Assembly: GCF_027594865.1 (NCBI RefSeq)
Contig: NZ_CP089391.1
Span: forward strand, 8,028,501 to 8,092,500
Direction of reading: 5' to 3'
Length of the DNA stretch: 64,000 nucleotides
Origin: Bradyrhizobium xenonodulans
GTDB taxonomy: Bacteria; Pseudomonadota; Alphaproteobacteria; Rhizobiales; Xanthobacteraceae
The notes under the pieces are model-generated. The model was not told the DNA's origin and ran no database searches. It worked only from the letters and a program-made list of their open reading frames with translations. The translations under genes and the position numbers were made by a program. This document shows, one piece after another, positions 36,261 through 46,861 of the stretch. The stretch's first letter is position 1. Each line of letters begins with the position of its first letter.

Positions 36261-38234
36261 CTACGCCCCGATCTCCACCACGATCCTGCCCGTCGTCACC
36301 TGCTCGCCCTCGGCGACGTCGATCGCGGCGACCACGCCGTCGATGTCGGCCTTGTGGACGTGCTCCATCTTCATCGCTTCCAGCGTCAGCACCGGCTGAC
36401 CCGCGATGACGCGGTCGCCGGGCTTGACCATAACGGCGACGACGCGGCCGTTCAGTGCGGCGCGGACTTTGCCATCGCCGCCGTTGCTTGCAGCGGCCTT
36501 CGGCGCAGCCAGGGTGAGATCGGTGACCGCGAGCGGGATGCCGCGGTGCTGGAGATAGAGCCGGTCACCGTCGCGCAGGAATTTCGCGCTGTCCATCACG
36601 CCGCCATGGCGGAAGCGGATGGCGTCGGAATCGAGCTGATCGATCTCGAACCTGTCCTGCCGGCCGCCGGTGGCGACGGTGTAGCTGCCATCACGCTCGC
36701 GCGTGACTTCGAGCTCGTGCGTGTGGCCGGCGATATCAATTTTCGCAGGCAGGGGGAACGTTGCCGACAGGCTACGGCCACGCTGCCATGACGGCGCGCA
36801 AGGATTTGTCACGTAGAGCAGCAGACCCGCCAGTGCGATGCCGAATGCGACGTTCGCTTGCGGCGCCAGCAGGGCGTCGCGATATGCGCCGATGAAGGCC
36901 GTCGTCGCCTCACCCCTGGCAAAGCCGGGGTGACGCAGGCAAGACATCAGGAAGGCCTGGTTTGTCGTCACGCCAAATGCCGTGAGCTGCTCCAGGCCGA
37001 CGATCAGCCGCCCCCTCGCCTCCTCGCGCGTGGCGCCATGGCTGATCACCTTGGCGATCATGGAATCGTAGAACGGCGGGATCTCCGAGCCTGATTGCAG
37101 CGCGTGCTCGACGCGGATGCCGTCAGGCACCTGCCAGCGCGCCATGCGGCCGGACTGCGGCATGAAATCCTGTGCGGCATCTTCCGAGCAGAGCCGCACC
37201 TCGATCGCATGACCGTGGAAGCGAATGTCCTGCTGTTTCACCGGCAACGCCTCGCCGCGCGCGACGCGCAGTTGCAGTTCGACGAGATCGAGCCCGGTAA
37301 TCGCCTCGGTCACGGGATGCTCGACCTGAAGGCGCGTGTTCATCTCCATGAAGTAGAACGCGCCGCTCGCATCGAGCAGGAATTCCAGCGTGCCGGCGCC
37401 CTCGTAGCGCAGCGCCTTGACCGCTGCGACAGCGACCTCGCCCATTTTCGCGCGCAGCTCGGGCGTCACGGCGGGCGACGGCGCCTCCTCGATCAGCTTC
37501 TGGTGCCGCCGCTGCACCGAACAGTCGCGCTCGCCGAGATGGATGGCGTTGCCGTGGCTGTCGCCGAACACCTGGATCTCGATGTGGCGGGGATTCTGGA
37601 TGGCGCGCTCGAGGATCACCGTGGGATCGCCGAACGCCGCCTTGGCCTCCGACCGCGCGCTGCGCAGCGCATCCGCAAAGGACGCAGCATCGCTCACGAG
37701 CCGCATCCCGCGCCCGCCGCCGCCGGCGACCGCCTTGATCATCACGGGGAAGCCGATCTTCCTGGCCTCCGCAAGCATGATTTCGTCGCCCTGGTCGGCG
37801 CCTTGATAGCCGGGCACGACAGGCACGCCGGCCTTCTTCATGATCTCCTTGGCGCCGGCCTTGTTGCCCATCGCCTCGATCGCCTGCGGCGACGGGCCGA
37901 TGAAGACGAGGCCGGCATCCTTGCAGGCCTGCGCAAAGTCCTCGTTCTCGGCGAGGAAGCCGTAGCCGGGATGCACGGCGTCCGCGCCGCTCGCCTTGGC
38001 AGCTGCGATGATCGCGGGGATGTTGAGATAGGATTGCGCCGGCAAGGCTTCACCAATCCGCACAGCCTGGTCGGCCTGCTTGACGTGGAGCGCGTCGCGA
38101 TCGGCATCCGAATAGACCGCGACGACGCCAAGGCCGAGCTGCCGCGCGCTGCGCATCACGCGCAGTGCGATCTCGCCGCGATTGGCAACCAGAACCCTGA
38201 AGAACGGCCGTTGATGCACTGATCCGTTCCTCAT
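36261..38234 (-). CDS. Acyl-CoA carboxylase alpha subunit (biotin carboxylase + BCCP)
   Basis: 657 residues. Biotin carboxylase domain: FRVLVANRGEIALRVMRSAR at the start, the glycine loop AVAGGGGRGMRLV, HIEIQVFGDSHGN, RDCSVQRRHQKLIEEAPSP and EMNTRLQVEHPVTE. A linker domain follows and the C-terminus is a biotinyl domain with EAMKMEH; Lys622 is the biotinylation site. It carboxylates its own biotin with bicarbonate and ATP for transfer to an acyl-CoA by the beta subunit. ATG at 38234 overlaps the beta-subunit stop (38231), which fixes the start; an open antisense extension upstream is not part of it. The substrate may be 3-methylcrotonyl-, propionyl- or another acyl-CoA. Confidence 0.93.
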   Translation of the reverse strand: MRNGSVHQRPFFRVLVANRGEIALRVMRSARQLGLGVVAVYSDADRDALHVKQADQAVRIGEALPAQSYLNIPAIIAAAKASGADAVHPGYGFLAENEDFAQACKDAGLVFIGPSPQAIEAMGNKAGAKEIMKKAGVPVVPGYQGADQGDEIMLAEARKIGFPVMIKAVAGGGGRGMRLVSDAASFADALRSARSEAKAAFGDPTVILERAIQNPRHIEIQVFGDSHGNAIHLGERDCSVQRRHQKLIEEAPSPAVTPELRAKMGEVAVAAVKALRYEGAGTLEFLLDASGAFYFMEMNTRLQVEHPVTEAITGLDLVELQLRVARGEALPVKQQDIRFHGHAIEVRLCSEDAAQDFMPQSGRMARWQVPDGIRVEHALQSGSEIPPFYDSMIAKVISHGATREEARGRLIVGLEQLTAFGVTTNQAFLMSCLRHPGFARGEATTAFIGAYRDALLAPQANVAFGIALAGLLLYVTNPCAPSWQRGRSLSATFPLPAKIDIAGHTHELEVTRERDGSYTVATGGRQDRFEIDQLDSDAIRFRHGGVMDSAKFLRDGDRLYLQHRGIPLAVTDLTLAAPKAAASNGGDGKVRAALNGRVVAVMVKPGDRVIAGQPVLTLEAMKMEHVHKADIDGVVAAIDVAEGEQVTTGRIVVEIGA

Positions 38235-39847
38235 GGGCGGGCCACCGAAAACTGCATGCGCTGGGGTGTACGTGAATCGCCCTCGCGGCAGATCGCGAGC
38301 ACTTCGGACAGCACCGCGCGGGTGTCGCGCGGATCGATCACGCCGTCGTCGAGCACCCGGGCGCTGGTCGAGAACACGTCCATCTGGCCGTCGAACACGC
38401 CGACGATCTGCGCCTTCATCGCATCCAGTTTTTCCTTCTCTACCGGCTTGCCGCGACGCGCCGCGGCAGCCTCGGTCACGATCGCCATGGTCTCGGCGGC
38501 CTGCTCGCCCCCCATCACGGCGGTCTTGGCATTGGGCCAGGAAAAGCAGAAGCGCGGATGGAAGCCGCGGCCGCACATGCCGTAATTGCCGGCGCCGAAC
38601 GAGGCACCGCAATAGATGGTGATCTGCGGCACCGTCGCTGACGTCACCGCCTGGATCATTTTCGAGCCGTGCTTGATCATGCCGGCTTCTTCGTAGGATT
38701 TGCCGACCATGTAGCCGGTGGTGTTGTTGAGATAGAGGATTGGCGTGCGGGTCTGGCAGCAGGCCTGGATGAAATGCGTCGCCTTGTTGGCGCCGGCGGG
38801 ATCGAGCGGCCCGTTGTTGGTGATGATGCCAATCGCCTGGCCCTCGATGCGGGCATGGCCGCAGACGGTGGCCGGGCCGTAATTCGGCGCCATCTCGGTG
38901 AAATCGGAATCGTCGACGATGCGCGCGATCACCTGCTTCATGTCGACGGGGCGCTTGTGGTCCATCGGCATGATGCCGAGCAGCTCGTCCTGGTCGTAAC
39001 GCGGCGGTTTGAACTCCGACGCTGCCTTGCCCGGCCGTTCCCATTGCAGCGCCGCCATGATCTCGCGCGCGATACGCAACGCATCGCGGTCGTCCTCGGC
39101 GAGATAATCGCCGAGGCCGGACACCTGCGTGTGCATCTCGGCGCCGCCGAGCTCTTCCTCGGTCGCGATTTCGCCGGTCGCAGCCTTCAACAGTGGCGGG
39201 CCCGCAAGGAAGGCGCGGGTGCGGCCGCGGACCATGACGATGTAGTCGGAGAGGCCGGTTTGGTAGGCGCCGCCCGCCGTGGACGAGCCATGCGTGACAG
39301 TCACGACTGGAAGACCCGCCGCCGAGAGCCGCGCAAGGTTACGAAAGATGTTGCCGCCGCGAACAAAATCCTCGACACGGTAGCGCAGCAGATTGGCGCC
39401 GGCGCTTTCGACGAGCTGGACATAAGGCAGCTTGTTTTCCAGCGCGAGCTCCTGGACCCGCAGCGTCTTGTCGAGGCCGTAGGGTTGGAGCGCGCCGGCA
39501 TCGATGCCGGAATCGCTGGCACTGACCATGCAGCGGATGCCCGAGACGAAACCGATGCCGGCGATGACGCCGCCGCCGGGCACGCTCTTGCCGGCATCCG
39601 GTACATCGAACATGTAGCCGGCGAGCGTCGACAGCTCGATGAAGGGCGCGCCGGGATCGAGCACCAGCGCGACGCGCTCGCGCGGCAGCAACTGGCCGCG
39701 CTTGTGGAAGCGATCCTTTGCCGCCGCCGACGCGGCTCGCGTGCGCTCTTCCAGCGCGCGCATGCGGTCGATGAGACCAAGCATGCCGTCGCGGTTGGCG
39801 TGGTAAGCGGCGCTACCGGGGGAAATGGTGTTTTCGAGAATGGACAT
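38231..39847 (-). CDS. Acyl-CoA carboxylase beta subunit (carboxyltransferase)
   Basis: 538 residues, the length of methylcrotonyl-CoA carboxylase beta subunits. Landmarks are KDRFHKRGQLLPRERVALVL near the N-terminus, VVTVTHGSSTAGGAYQTGL in the N-terminal crotonase half, and the C-terminal GIITNNGPLDPAGANKATHF, NTTGYMVGK and GASFGAGNYGMCGRGFHPRF. It transfers the carboxyl group from biotin to the acyl-CoA. The wording is closest to the 3-methylcrotonyl/geranyl-CoA branch, but no matching leucine-pathway hydratase or lyase is nearby, so the substrate stays open. It is 97 bases downstream of the BKACE gene, with a small palindrome between. Confidence 0.92.
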   Translation of the reverse strand: MSILENTISPGSAAYHANRDGMLGLIDRMRALEERTRAASAAAKDRFHKRGQLLPRERVALVLDPGAPFIELSTLAGYMFDVPDAGKSVPGGGVIAGIGFVSGIRCMVSASDSGIDAGALQPYGLDKTLRVQELALENKLPYVQLVESAGANLLRYRVEDFVRGGNIFRNLARLSAAGLPVVTVTHGSSTAGGAYQTGLSDYIVMVRGRTRAFLAGPPLLKAATGEIATEEELGGAEMHTQVSGLGDYLAEDDRDALRIAREIMAALQWERPGKAASEFKPPRYDQDELLGIMPMDHKRPVDMKQVIARIVDDSDFTEMAPNYGPATVCGHARIEGQAIGIITNNGPLDPAGANKATHFIQACCQTRTPILYLNNTTGYMVGKSYEEAGMIKHGSKMIQAVTSATVPQITIYCGASFGAGNYGMCGRGFHPRFCFSWPNAKTAVMGGEQAAETMAIVTEAAAARRGKPVEKEKLDAMKAQIVGVFDGQMDVFSTSARVLDDGVIDPRDTRAVLSEVLAICREGDSRTPQRMQFSVARP

Positions 39848-39861
39848 AACTCAATCCTGCT

Positions 39862-39930
39862 CGTCATTGCGAGGAGCGGCTTGTCCGCCGTAGCTCGGAG
39901 AGCGAAGGCGGGAGCGACGACGCAATGAAG
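39862..39930. repeat. Small TCATTGCG / CGCAATGA palindrome
   Basis: TCATTGCG (39864-39871) and CGCAATGA (39921-39928) flank an inner pair GTCCGCCGTAGCTC / GAGCGAAGGCGGGA. Phrases such as TCATTGCGAGGAGCG recur widely between genes in Rhizobiales. It separates the carboxyltransferase gene from the BKACE gene on the same strand. Confidence 0.5.
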
Positions 39931-39944
39931 GGTGAGGCGATACC

Positions 39945-40811
39945 TTACCTGTTCGTCCCAAAAATCTTCCGCGCCTCGGCGGGGCTCGCGATCTCGCGGC
40001 CGGCGCGGCGGGCGCAGGCGGCGATCGCCTCGATCAGCTGACCGTTCGACGTCACCTTCTTGCCGTCGGCGAGATAGAAGGCGTCCTCGAGACCGGTGCG
40101 CAAGTGGCCGCCGAGCTCGGCGCAACGCTGGTGCAGCGGCCAGATCTCTTCGCGGCCGATCGCCGTGACCTGGAAATGCGCTTCGGGCCGCTTCAGCTTG
40201 ATCAGGATCGGCAGCAGCTCGGGATCGGAGGGCATTCCCGAAGCGACGCCCATCACGAAGTTATATTCGAGCGGGCCCTTGTACATGCCGACTTGGCGGT
40301 ACATGCCGACGCAACGCACGATGCCGACGTCAAAGCACTCGAATTCGGGGATGGTGCCGACTTCGTTCATGACGTCGAGATAGTCCTTCACCTTCTCGAC
40401 CGAATTGTCGAACATCATCGGCGGCCAGGCCCATGTGTTGTCGGCTTTCACCTTCAGATAGTTCAGCGAGCCGGCGTTGCAGGCGGCGATCTCCGGCCTG
40501 GTCTCGCGGATGCAATCGAGCGCGCCCGAGTAGTTCGGCCCCGAGACGCCCGAGGTGTGATTGATGATGGCGCCGGGGCAGGCTTCGCGGATCGCGTGCT
40601 GGATTTCCTTGCTGACACTGACGTCCCAGGACGGCAGGTGTCCCTTGTCCGGCGCCTGCTGGCGCAGATGGATGTGCATAATGGACGCGCCGGCATCGAA
40701 CGCAGCCTTGGCCTCGCGCGCCATCTGCTCAGGCGTCACGGGCACATTGTGCTGCTTCGGGTCGGTGAGCACGCCGTTCAGCGCGCAGGTGATGACGGCC
40801 TTGTCGCTCAT
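39945..40811 (-). CDS. BKACE (beta-keto acid cleavage enzyme, DUF849)
   Basis: 288 residues of the 3-keto-5-aminohexanoate cleavage family. The N-terminus ITCALNGVLTDPKQHNVPVT and the zinc-binding MHIHLRQ (His46, His48) are diagnostic; later features include TSGVSGPNYSGAL, NAGSLNYLKV, PEFECFDVG and LRTGLEDAFYL, close to the last catalytic acid. BKACE enzymes exchange acetyl-CoA with a beta-keto acid, giving acetoacetate and a new CoA thioester, which feeds the dehydrogenases and carboxylase nearby. The specific keto acid is not readable. It lies in a minus-strand run with carboxylase genes and is cytoplasmic. Confidence 0.92.
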   Translation of the reverse strand: MSDKAVITCALNGVLTDPKQHNVPVTPEQMAREAKAAFDAGASIMHIHLRQQAPDKGHLPSWDVSVSKEIQHAIREACPGAIINHTSGVSGPNYSGALDCIRETRPEIAACNAGSLNYLKVKADNTWAWPPMMFDNSVEKVKDYLDVMNEVGTIPEFECFDVGIVRCVGMYRQVGMYKGPLEYNFVMGVASGMPSDPELLPILIKLKRPEAHFQVTAIGREEIWPLHQRCAELGGHLRTGLEDAFYLADGKKVTSNGQLIEAIAACARRAGREIASPAEARKIFGTNR

Positions 40812-40909
40812 GCCAGAAATGTCTCGCAGGTTGAGAATTCAACGCTTGCGATCATGTGACGCGGAGGATGCAGCTTCTTGCGCGGAGAAGCTGAATAAGG
40901 GCGAGCTTT

Positions 40910-41002
40910 CGTAGGGCGGGCAAAGCGAAGCGTGCCCGCGTCTTTCATCACAATCCGGGAGAGATGGCGGGCACGGCGCTTTGCGCCTTTGCCCACCCTA
41001 CG
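40910..41002. repeat. GTAGGGCGGGCAAAGCG-type palindromic repeat, copy 2
   Basis: CGTAGGGCGGGCAAAGCGAA on the left, and CTTTGCCCACCCTACG on the right, with inner arms GCGTGCCCGC and GCGGGCACGGCGCTTTGCG. It matches the element at 36147-36239. It fills the gap between the BKACE gene start and the AraC gene end. Confidence 0.8.
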
Positions 41003-41011
41003 AGAACGGTG

Positions 41012-41812
41012 CTAGCTCGCCTCCGCAAGCCGCACCGTCTCGGTGCTGCGATAGATCGCAAGATCGCGCGAGCCGACGAAAATCGCGCGCGGCTTCAATC
41101 CGTAGAAGCGGCGGATCGAATGGCTGAAATGGGTGCTATCGGGATAGCCGATGTCCTGCGCGAGATGGGCGAGGTTGAGGTCCTGGTTGGCGAAGTGCAG
41201 CAAATGCCGCGCACGCTTCCAGGCGCGGAATGAGCGGAACGAGATGCCGGTCTCCTCCTTGAACAGATGCAGGAAGCGCGACGCCGAGAGACCCGCTTCG
41301 GCTGCACAAGTATCCGCCGTCACCGGCTCGCCGGAGAAACGCTCGATGCGGGCGACCGCTCGCGTCACGCGCGGGTCGAGCACGCGGCGGGGCAACGCCT
41401 CGCCAAAGCACATCTCGTCGAATTCGGCGGTGGTGATGTCGCCATAGCGGCGCTGGCGCAGCAGCGTGTAGGCGGCGAGGATCTTGCGGGCATAGACCGC
41501 GCGCTCCGGTCCCATCAGCCGCGCGGCCAAAGCCTCGATCACGCCATCGGGCATGCTCTCGGGCTCGAGAGTCACGCTGATTGCAGTGCGGTAGTCGCTA
41601 GCGATGGAATGCCGCTGGTTCGGCAGGGTGACGAACAGCTCGCCGGTGGCGAGGGCATCGTCGATCGTCAGGTGCAGATTGCCCTTCACCGCCACATAGA
41701 CATGGCAGCAGCCCGGGGTGCGCTTGCGCGGGCGGCCGAGCAGGCCGGCATAGAACACCCGCTCCGGCGTGATCAGCATCAGATGGTCGGATTCGCGACC
41801 GTTATCTTCCAT
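41012..41812 (-). CDS. AraC-family transcriptional regulator
   Basis: 266 residues. The C-terminal 100 residues form two helix-turn-helix motifs: DTCAAEAGLSASRFLHLFKE (about 167-186) and LAHLAQDIGYPDSTHFSHSI (about 214-233), followed by FRRFYGLKPRAI-type wording (RRFYGLKP) that closes AraC domains. The N-terminal half (residues 10-100) resembles a small cupin-like sensor (HVYVAVKGNLHLTIDD). It probably controls neighbouring acyl-CoA genes in response to a small molecule; this is inferred from position between the BKACE/carboxylase set and the GST/dehydrogenase set. A 174-base gap separates it from the GST gene, nothing else seen there. Confidence 0.9.
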   Translation of the reverse strand: MEDNGRESDHLMLITPERVFYAGLLGRPRKRTPGCCHVYVAVKGNLHLTIDDALATGELFVTLPNQRHSIASDYRTAISVTLEPESMPDGVIEALAARLMGPERAVYARKILAAYTLLRQRRYGDITTAEFDEMCFGEALPRRVLDPRVTRAVARIERFSGEPVTADTCAAEAGLSASRFLHLFKEETGISFRSFRAWKRARHLLHFANQDLNLAHLAQDIGYPDSTHFSHSIRRFYGLKPRAIFVGSRDLAIYRSTETVRLAEAS

Positions 41813-41986
41813 GGGGATCCTCCTCGCGCGGCTCTTTGGCCGCTGCGGACGGAGTCACCTTAGCGGAAATTTGGGCGCTGTCACGACGGGATAGCGCTGT
41901 CATGGGGCGCAAAGCGTTGGCATCCCAGGACGGCGATGCATCCGTCCGGAACCCGTCCTCAGGCCGCAGTCCCAGCCCGCGAAGGC

Positions 41987-42642
41987 TTACGCCCTCACGC
42001 GCGGTGCAACATTCTGCTCAACGCCAGCCTTCTGCTCCGCGGCGACGGCGCGCTTGAACCCGTCGCGCTGCTGCAATCGCGCCCAATAGGCCGCGACATT
42101 TGGCCCAAAGTCCTTCGCGAGCCCGATGCTGTCGGCGAGCCGAAGCGCGTAACCAATGACAATGTCAGCGGCGGTGAAACGGCCCGCGCACAAGGTTTCG
42201 GCATTCGCGGTCGCTGCCTCGACGGCGCGCAAGCGTCCCAAAAACCATTTGGCATAGTCGCCCGCGACCTGCGGATTGCGGCGCTCCTCCGGCTCGAGCT
42301 GGGTGTAGCGGAGCACCAGCGTTTGCGGGAAGGTTAACGTGGCGTCGCTGAAATACATCCAGTTCAGGAAGGCGCCATAGGCGGGATCTTCGGAGCCGAC
42401 CATCAACGGCGTCGGTCCATATTTGATGCCGAGATAGTGGCAGATGCCGGAGGACTCCGTCATCTTCGTCTCGCCGTCGACCATGAAGGGGATTGTGCCC
42501 AGCGGATTGAGCGCAAGGTACTCCTTGGCGAACACTCGCGGCGGGAACGGCAGCATCTTCAGTTCATACGGCAGCCCCATCTCCTCCAGCATCCAGAGCG
42601 GACGGAACGAGCGCGCGGCATCGCAGTGATAGAGCGTGATCA

Positions 42643-42643
<1 letters not shown>
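41987..42643 (-). CDS. Glutathione S-transferase family protein
   Basis: 218 residues. The N-terminal thioredoxin-like domain reads MITLYHCDAARSFRPLWMLE with Ser12/Arg in the position that activates glutathione in many bacterial GSTs, and continues NPLGTIPFMVDGETKMTESS, where the cis-Pro and Glu-Ser bind glutathione. The C-terminal helical domain contains RFTAADIVIGYALRL. It is a cytoplasmic transferase or isomerase of unknown substrate. Its start overlaps the stop of the acyl-CoA dehydrogenase (TGATG), so it is co-translated with that pathway. Confidence 0.9.
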
Positions 42644-43806
<1,163 letters not shown>

Positions 43807-43818
43807 TTCTTCCCCTTA

Positions 43819-44955
43819 TCACAACCCCATCTGCCGCGAGGCCAGATCCTTCATGATCTCCTCGGTGCCGCCGCCGATGGCATTGACCTTGACCTCGCGG
43901 TAGATGCGCTCGGCCTTGATGCCGCGCATGAAGCCGGCGCCGCCGAAGATCTGCACGGCCTCCGAGGCGCAGAACGCCATGGTCTGCGTCGCCTGGTTCT
44001 TCATCATGCAGATTTCGGCGACCGGGCTTTCGCCCTGCTCGAGCCGCCACGCCAGCATCTCCAGCATCGCTTGCGACGCCGCAACCTTCTGCGCCATGTC
44101 GACGATCTTGTGGCGGATCACCTGATGCTGGGCGAGCGGCTTGCCGAAGGTCTTGCGCTCCCTGGCGTAGGCAATGGCTTCGTCGAGGCAGACGCCGGCG
44201 AAAGCAGTGCAGCCCGCCGCCATGCCCATGCGCTCGCTGTTGAAGTTCTGCATGATGATCTTGAAGCCCTGCCCCTCCTCGCCGATCAGGTTTCCGGCCG
44301 GCACGCGGCATTCGTCGAAATGCAAGGTCGCGGTGTCGGAGGCCCACCAGCCCATCTTCTTGAGCTTGGTGCGCGACAGGCCGGGCGTATCGCCCTCGAT
44401 CAGGAGCAGGCTGACGCCGCCGGCGCCCTCGCCGCCGGTGCGCACGGCAACGGTCAGATAATCGGCGCGCATGCCGGAGGTGATGAAGGTCTTCTCACCG
44501 CTCACGACGTAGTGATCGCCATCGCGCCGCGCCCGGGTGCGGAGGTTCGCGACATCGGAGCCGCCGCCCGGCTCGGTGATCGCCAGCGCGGAAATCTTCT
44601 CGCCGGCGAGCACCTGCGGCAGCACGCGCGCCTTCACCTCGGGCCGCGCCGCGCGCGCGATCGGCGGCGAGCCGATGGTGTGGCTCATCAGGCTTGCGCT
44701 GATTCCGCCGGCGCCAGCCCACGCCAGCTCCTGGCTCGCGACGATCTTCATGAACTGGTCGGCGGCGATCCCGCCATATTCCTCGGGGAATCCGAGTCCC
44801 AACAGGCCGATCCCGGCCGCCTTGCGATAAAGTGCGCGCGGGAATTCGCCGGCCTCGTCCCATTCATGGGCGAAGGGTGCGATCTCCTTGTCGACGAAGC
44901 GCCGCATCACATCGCGGAAAGCGTCGTGCTCGGCGGTATAGAACGGGCTCTTCAT
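43819..44955 (-). CDS. Acyl-CoA dehydrogenase (second of two)
   Basis: 378 residues beginning MKSPFYTAEHDAFRDVMRRF. Signatures: ALAITEPGGGSDVANLRT (about residues 120-137), YVVSGEKTFITSGMRADYL, and the C-terminal QIFGGAGFMRGIKAERIYRE with VNAIGGGTEEIM. It differs clearly from its downstream neighbour, so the pair may form a heteromer or serve successive steps. The start at 44955 is chosen because family similarity begins there; a frame extension to 45048 is not credible. The 268 bases upstream, shared with the divergent synthetase gene at 45224, must carry both promoters; no repeat is seen there. Confidence 0.92.
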   Translation of the reverse strand: MKSPFYTAEHDAFRDVMRRFVDKEIAPFAHEWDEAGEFPRALYRKAAGIGLLGLGFPEEYGGIAADQFMKIVASQELAWAGAGGISASLMSHTIGSPPIARAARPEVKARVLPQVLAGEKISALAITEPGGGSDVANLRTRARRDGDHYVVSGEKTFITSGMRADYLTVAVRTGGEGAGGVSLLLIEGDTPGLSRTKLKKMGWWASDTATLHFDECRVPAGNLIGEEGQGFKIIMQNFNSERMGMAAGCTAFAGVCLDEAIAYARERKTFGKPLAQHQVIRHKIVDMAQKVAASQAMLEMLAWRLEQGESPVAEICMMKNQATQTMAFCASEAVQIFGGAGFMRGIKAERIYREVKVNAIGGGTEEIMKDLASRQMGL

Positions 44956-45212
44956 CGCATTGTTGCCTCGCAGACGGATTCGTCGCGTCAACCATGGCCG
45001 GAACCTTGGCGGCTCACTTGCGCGGAGTGGCTGACCGGAAGGAGCCACGCCGGACGGTGCCTGCCTCTAGCAACTCAACGCAAGACGATTTTCGCCCCTC
45101 GCGCGCCAACTCCAAGTCAAAAAAAGACGTGGTGCACAAACTCCGGCCGGTCCCAGGGCCATGCCGGGCATAGCGCACGATAGCAGGAACGCAGGCGGCA
45201 CAAGACCGCCGA

Positions 45213-45220
45213 GGGAGGGA
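45213..45220 (+). promoter_or_regulatory. Strong ribosome-binding site that sets a TTG start
   Basis: GGGAGGGA lies three bases before TTG at 45224. An upstream ATG at 45161 is also in frame but has no such site and would add 21 residues not typical of the family. Confidence 0.6.
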
Positions 45221-45223
45221 TTT

Positions 45224-46774
45224 TTGGCCGTTCGTTACTACGACTGGATCGTCCACCACGGCCGCCGCACGCCTGATAAGGTCGCGGTGATCGACCTCGC
45301 GAGCGAGCGCCGCTTCACTTATTCGCAGCTCGACGCCCGAGTTTCGCGTCTCGCTTCATCCCTTCGCGACACGCACAAGGTCTCGCGCGGCGACCGCGTC
45401 GCGGTGCTGGCGCTGAACACGACCGATACGCTGGAGGTGCAGTTCGCCTGCGGGCGGCTGGGTGCGATCTTTGTGCCGCTCAACACCCGCCTGACCGTTC
45501 CCGAGCTTCAGTTCATCACCGGTGACTGCGCACCGAAGGTGATGATCCACGACACCGATCTCGCCGAGACGGCGCTGAGCGTCGCAAAGCTCTGCAATAT
45601 CGCGACCAGTCTGCTGCTTGGCCCCGGCGGCGCCTATGAGGCCGGCATCGCGGCCGCGAAGCCGCTCGACCGCGCCGAGGAGGTCACGCTCGATGATGTC
45701 TCGACCATCATGTACACGTCAGGCACCACGGGACATCCGAAGGGCGCGACCATCACCCATGGCATGACCTTCTGGAATTGCGTCAATCTCGGCGGCCCTG
45801 CCTGCATCGGGCCGGCCTCGGTGCTGCTCACCGTGCTGCCGCTGTTCCACACCGGTGGTCTCAATTGCTACACCAATCCGGTGCTGCATGCCGGCGGCAC
45901 CGTGATGATCATGCGCGCCTTCGATCCCGGCACGGCGCTCGGCCTGATCAACGATCCCGCGCAGGGCATCAACGTGTTCTTCGGCGTGCCCGCGATCTAC
46001 CAGTTCATGGCACAGCATCCGGCCTTCGCGACCACCGATCTCAGCCGGCTGATCGTCGGTGGTGTCGGCGGCGCACCGATTCCGGTGCCGCTGCTGAAGG
46101 TGTGGGAGGCGCGCGGCGTCGCGCTTCAGCAGGGCTACGGTATGACCGAGACCTCGCCGGCCGTGCTGGTGCTCGACCGCGAAGATGCAGCACGCAAGGC
46201 CGGCTCCGCCGGCAAGCCGGTGCTGCATACCGAGGTTCGGATCGTGCGCCCCGACGGCAGCGACGCCGATGTCGGTGAGCTCGGCGAGCTCTGGGTGAAG
46301 GGACCGAACATCACGCCGGGCTACTGGAACAGGCCGGAGGCGAACCAGACCTCCTTCACCGATGGCTGGCTGCACACGGGCGATGCGACGCGCGTCGACG
46401 AGGAAGGCTTCTACTACATCGTCGACCGCTGGAAGGACATGTACATCTCCGGCGGCGAGAACGTCTATCCGGCCGAGGTCGAGAACGTCCTGCACCAGCT
46501 CGCCGCGATCGCGGAAGCCGCGGTGATCGGCATTCCCGATCCGCAATGGGGCGAGGTCGGCCTTGCCATCGTCGCGGCCAAGCCGGGCCAGCGGCTGACC
46601 GAGGCGGATGTCTTCGCGCATTGCGCGGCAAATCTCGCCCGCTTCAAGTGCCCGCGCCAGGTTCGCTTCGTCGATGCGCTGCCACGCAACGCCACCGGCA
46701 AGATCCACAAGCCGACCTTGCGGAAGGAATTCTCGGTGACATCGGAAGTCGACAAGAAAGTCGCCAACGCCTGA
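45224..46774 (+). CDS. AMP-forming acyl-CoA synthetase (second)
   Basis: 516 residues of the ANL superfamily, distinct from the enzyme at 28927. Motifs: IMYTSGTTGHPKGATITHG (about residues 162-180), LQQGYGMTETSP, WLHTGDATRVDEEGFYYIVDR with the Asp that binds the nucleotide, KDMYISGGENVYPAEVEN, and the closing lysine motif LPRNATGKIHKPTLR. It makes an acyl-CoA from a carboxylic acid, ATP and CoA in the cytoplasm. It is divergent from two acyl-CoA dehydrogenase genes, suggesting it feeds them. A factor-independent terminator follows at once. Confidence 0.92.
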   Translation: MAVRYYDWIVHHGRRTPDKVAVIDLASERRFTYSQLDARVSRLASSLRDTHKVSRGDRVAVLALNTTDTLEVQFACGRLGAIFVPLNTRLTVPELQFITGDCAPKVMIHDTDLAETALSVAKLCNIATSLLLGPGGAYEAGIAAAKPLDRAEEVTLDDVSTIMYTSGTTGHPKGATITHGMTFWNCVNLGGPACIGPASVLLTVLPLFHTGGLNCYTNPVLHAGGTVMIMRAFDPGTALGLINDPAQGINVFFGVPAIYQFMAQHPAFATTDLSRLIVGGVGGAPIPVPLLKVWEARGVALQQGYGMTETSPAVLVLDREDAARKAGSAGKPVLHTEVRIVRPDGSDADVGELGELWVKGPNITPGYWNRPEANQTSFTDGWLHTGDATRVDEEGFYYIVDRWKDMYISGGENVYPAEVENVLHQLAAIAEAAVIGIPDPQWGEVGLAIVAAKPGQRLTEADVFAHCAANLARFKCPRQVRFVDALPRNATGKIHKPTLRKEFSVTSEVDKKVANA

Positions 46775-46777
46775 TCG

Positions 46778-46806
46778 AAGCGCCCCTCGCGGGCGCTTTT
46801 CTCTTT
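46778..46806 (+). terminator. Factor-independent terminator after the synthetase gene
   Basis: AGCGCCC (46779-46785) and GGGCGCT (46791-46797) enclose the loop CTCGC, followed by TTTTCTCTTTT. It lies directly after the synthetase stop, before the binding-protein gene. Confidence 0.8.
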
Positions 46807-46861
46807 TCGACGTGCCTGCTCCGACCAGAAGAAACCCTAAAGAAAACCCCAAGGAATTTTC

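Noticed and set aside
36261..39044. A 927-residue minus-strand frame that looks like a carboxylase with a long N-terminal extension
   Set aside because: The extra N-terminal part is a shadow of the carboxyltransferase gene read in another frame; the real start is the ATG at 38234 overlapping the upstream stop.
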